A stretch of 7,993 nucleotides of DNA from Roseovarius sp. GTDB taxonomy: Bacteria > Pseudomonadota > Alphaproteobacteria > Rhodobacterales > Rhodobacteraceae. Numbering within the stretch: position 1 is the first letter of the stretch; the number at the start of each line of letters is the position of its first letter. The position numbers were made by a program, and so were the translations under genes. The notes under the pieces are model-generated. The model was not told the origin of the DNA. It saw only the letters and a list, made by a program, of their open reading frames with translations, and ran no database searches. This document shows positions 7,304 to 7,993 of this stretch, in pieces. The DNA lies in NCBI GenBank assembly GCA_021767845.1, contig JAASSQ010000126.1, forward strand, positions 1 to 7,993. Reading direction: 5' to 3'.

Positions 7304-7993
7304 TCACTGGACCACGAGGAACAGCCGTGCCCCCCGCGTTGGACCGTCAGGGCAAACGGCCCATCGAGGCCCTTCAGGCTTCGGCGCAGATCCGCCAGCG
7401 ATCTCACCGGCCTGCAAGCCGGCGGCTTCGGCCGGGGAGTCGGGCGCCACCTTGGTGACGATGGCGCCGCGGTCGATATCCGCGCCGAGGGCTTTCGCCA
7501 GGTCGGGGGTGAAATCTTGGATAATGACGCCAAGGCGACCGCGGCGGACCTCGCCGAATTCGACAAGCTGGTCCATTACTGCGCTGGCCATGTCGATCGG
7601 TACCGCGAAACCGATACCGACATTGCCCCCGCCGGGCGAAATGATGGCGGAATTGATGCCGACCAAGCGGCCATCGAAGGTAATCAGTGCGCCGCCCGAG
7701 TTGCCGGGGTTGATCGAAGCGTCGGTCTGGATGAAATCCTCGTATCCCTCGACATTCAGCCCGCTGCGTCCCAGGGCGCTGACGATGCCAGACGTCACCG
7801 TCTGTCCGAGCCCGAACGGGTTGCCGATCGCCACGACGAAATCTCCGACCCTGAGCGAATCGGAAGAACCGAGTTCGATTTCAGTCAGGTTGTCGGGCTC
7901 GATCCTGAGCAACGCGATGTCGGTGCCGGGATCGCTCCCGACCAGTTCGGCTTCGAACCGGCGGCGGTCCTTAAGCGTGACGACGATCTCCTC
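7304..7993 (-). CDS. degP: DegP/HtrA serine protease, 5' end outside window, PDZ domain damaged
   Basis: This periplasmic trypsin-like protease/chaperone is often a terminal tLST gene. The window holds its last 229 codons. Catalytic Asp lies in GTDIALLRI (visible residue 25) and the nucleophile Ser in GNSGGAL (codon 7699-7697). VAIGNPFGLGQTVTSGIVSA and GFAVPIDMA are typical HtrA protease stretches. The His, signal peptide and start are beyond the right edge. One PDZ follows (RRGRLGVIIQDF to the end). It reads normally to SPAEAAGLQAG, then becomes un-PDZ-like (EIAGGSAPKPEG...) for ~25 codons and returns to ARLFLVVQ and TGA. In the next frame the same DNA encodes RPVRSLADLRRSLKGLDG then PFALTVQRGG, clearly PDZ sequence. 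So there is an indel at ~7395-7405 and a compensating one in the G6 run at 7335-7330. The protease domain looks sound; the PDZ is probably non-functional unless these are sequence errors. Confidence 0.85.
   Translation of the reverse strand, partial: EEIVVTLKDRRRFEAELVGSDPGTDIALLRIEPDNLTEIELGSSDSLRVGDFVVAIGNPFGLGQTVTSGIVSALGRSGLNVEGYEDFIQTDASINPGNSGGALITFDGRLVGINSAIISPGGGNVGIGFAVPIDMASAVMDQLVEFGEVRRGRLGVIIQDFTPDLAKALGADIDRGAIVTKVAPDSPAEAAGLQAGEIAGGSAPKPEGPRWAVCPDGPTRGARLFLVVQ

Overview
The window looks like GC-rich alphaproteobacterial DNA, probably Rhodobacterales-like. This is inferred from GC bias, codon use and the families present; no species can be named. Most of it (about 1080-7993) is a minus-strand gene block resembling the transmissible locus of stress tolerance (tLST / locus of heat resistance), an accessory cassette of protein-quality-control and envelope-stress genes. 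In transcription order it holds: the 3' part of a DegP/HtrA periplasmic protease (7993-7304), a complete ClpG/ClpK-type AAA+ disaggregase (7207-4304), a histidine-rich protein of unknown function (4234-3770), an HdeD-family membrane protein (3767-3132), a small protein with an NDUFS4-type complex I domain (3100-2591), a broken yfdX (2489-2203), a broken grpE (about 2106-1541), and a small unknown ORF (1496-1302). A hairpin followed by a T-run (1116-1085) then looks like the terminator.

The block mixes intact and damaged genes. clpG, the His-rich gene, hdeD and the NDUFS4-like gene are open, have good ribosome binding sites and are closely spaced. In contrast, degP has a scrambled stretch in its PDZ domain bounded by two mutually compensating indels. 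yfdX keeps only its N-terminal part and a short C-terminal tail, joined out of frame. grpE is frameshifted just before its last beta-rich segment, and its best start codon is also out of frame. The simplest reading is a mobile stress cassette under partial decay, in which disaggregation (ClpG) and membrane protection (HdeD) are kept while yfdX and grpE have been lost.

The left end is different. At 885-1082 on the plus strand lies a fragment of a DUF3102-type gene with an in-frame amber stop and no proper 5' or 3' end, probably resident or plasmid DNA cut by recombination. Left of about 845 the DNA becomes clearly AT-richer (near 40-45% GC by eye, against 60-65% elsewhere). It carries one unrecognised 217-residue gene on the minus strand (810-157), with a promoter-like sequence that would give a leaderless transcript. 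This segment appears to have a separate origin and to have arrived next to the cassette independently.

No rRNA, tRNA, CRISPR array or intact transposase/integrase gene was seen. The most useful follow-ups are confirming the indels with raw reads and comparing the cassette with intact tLST copies.
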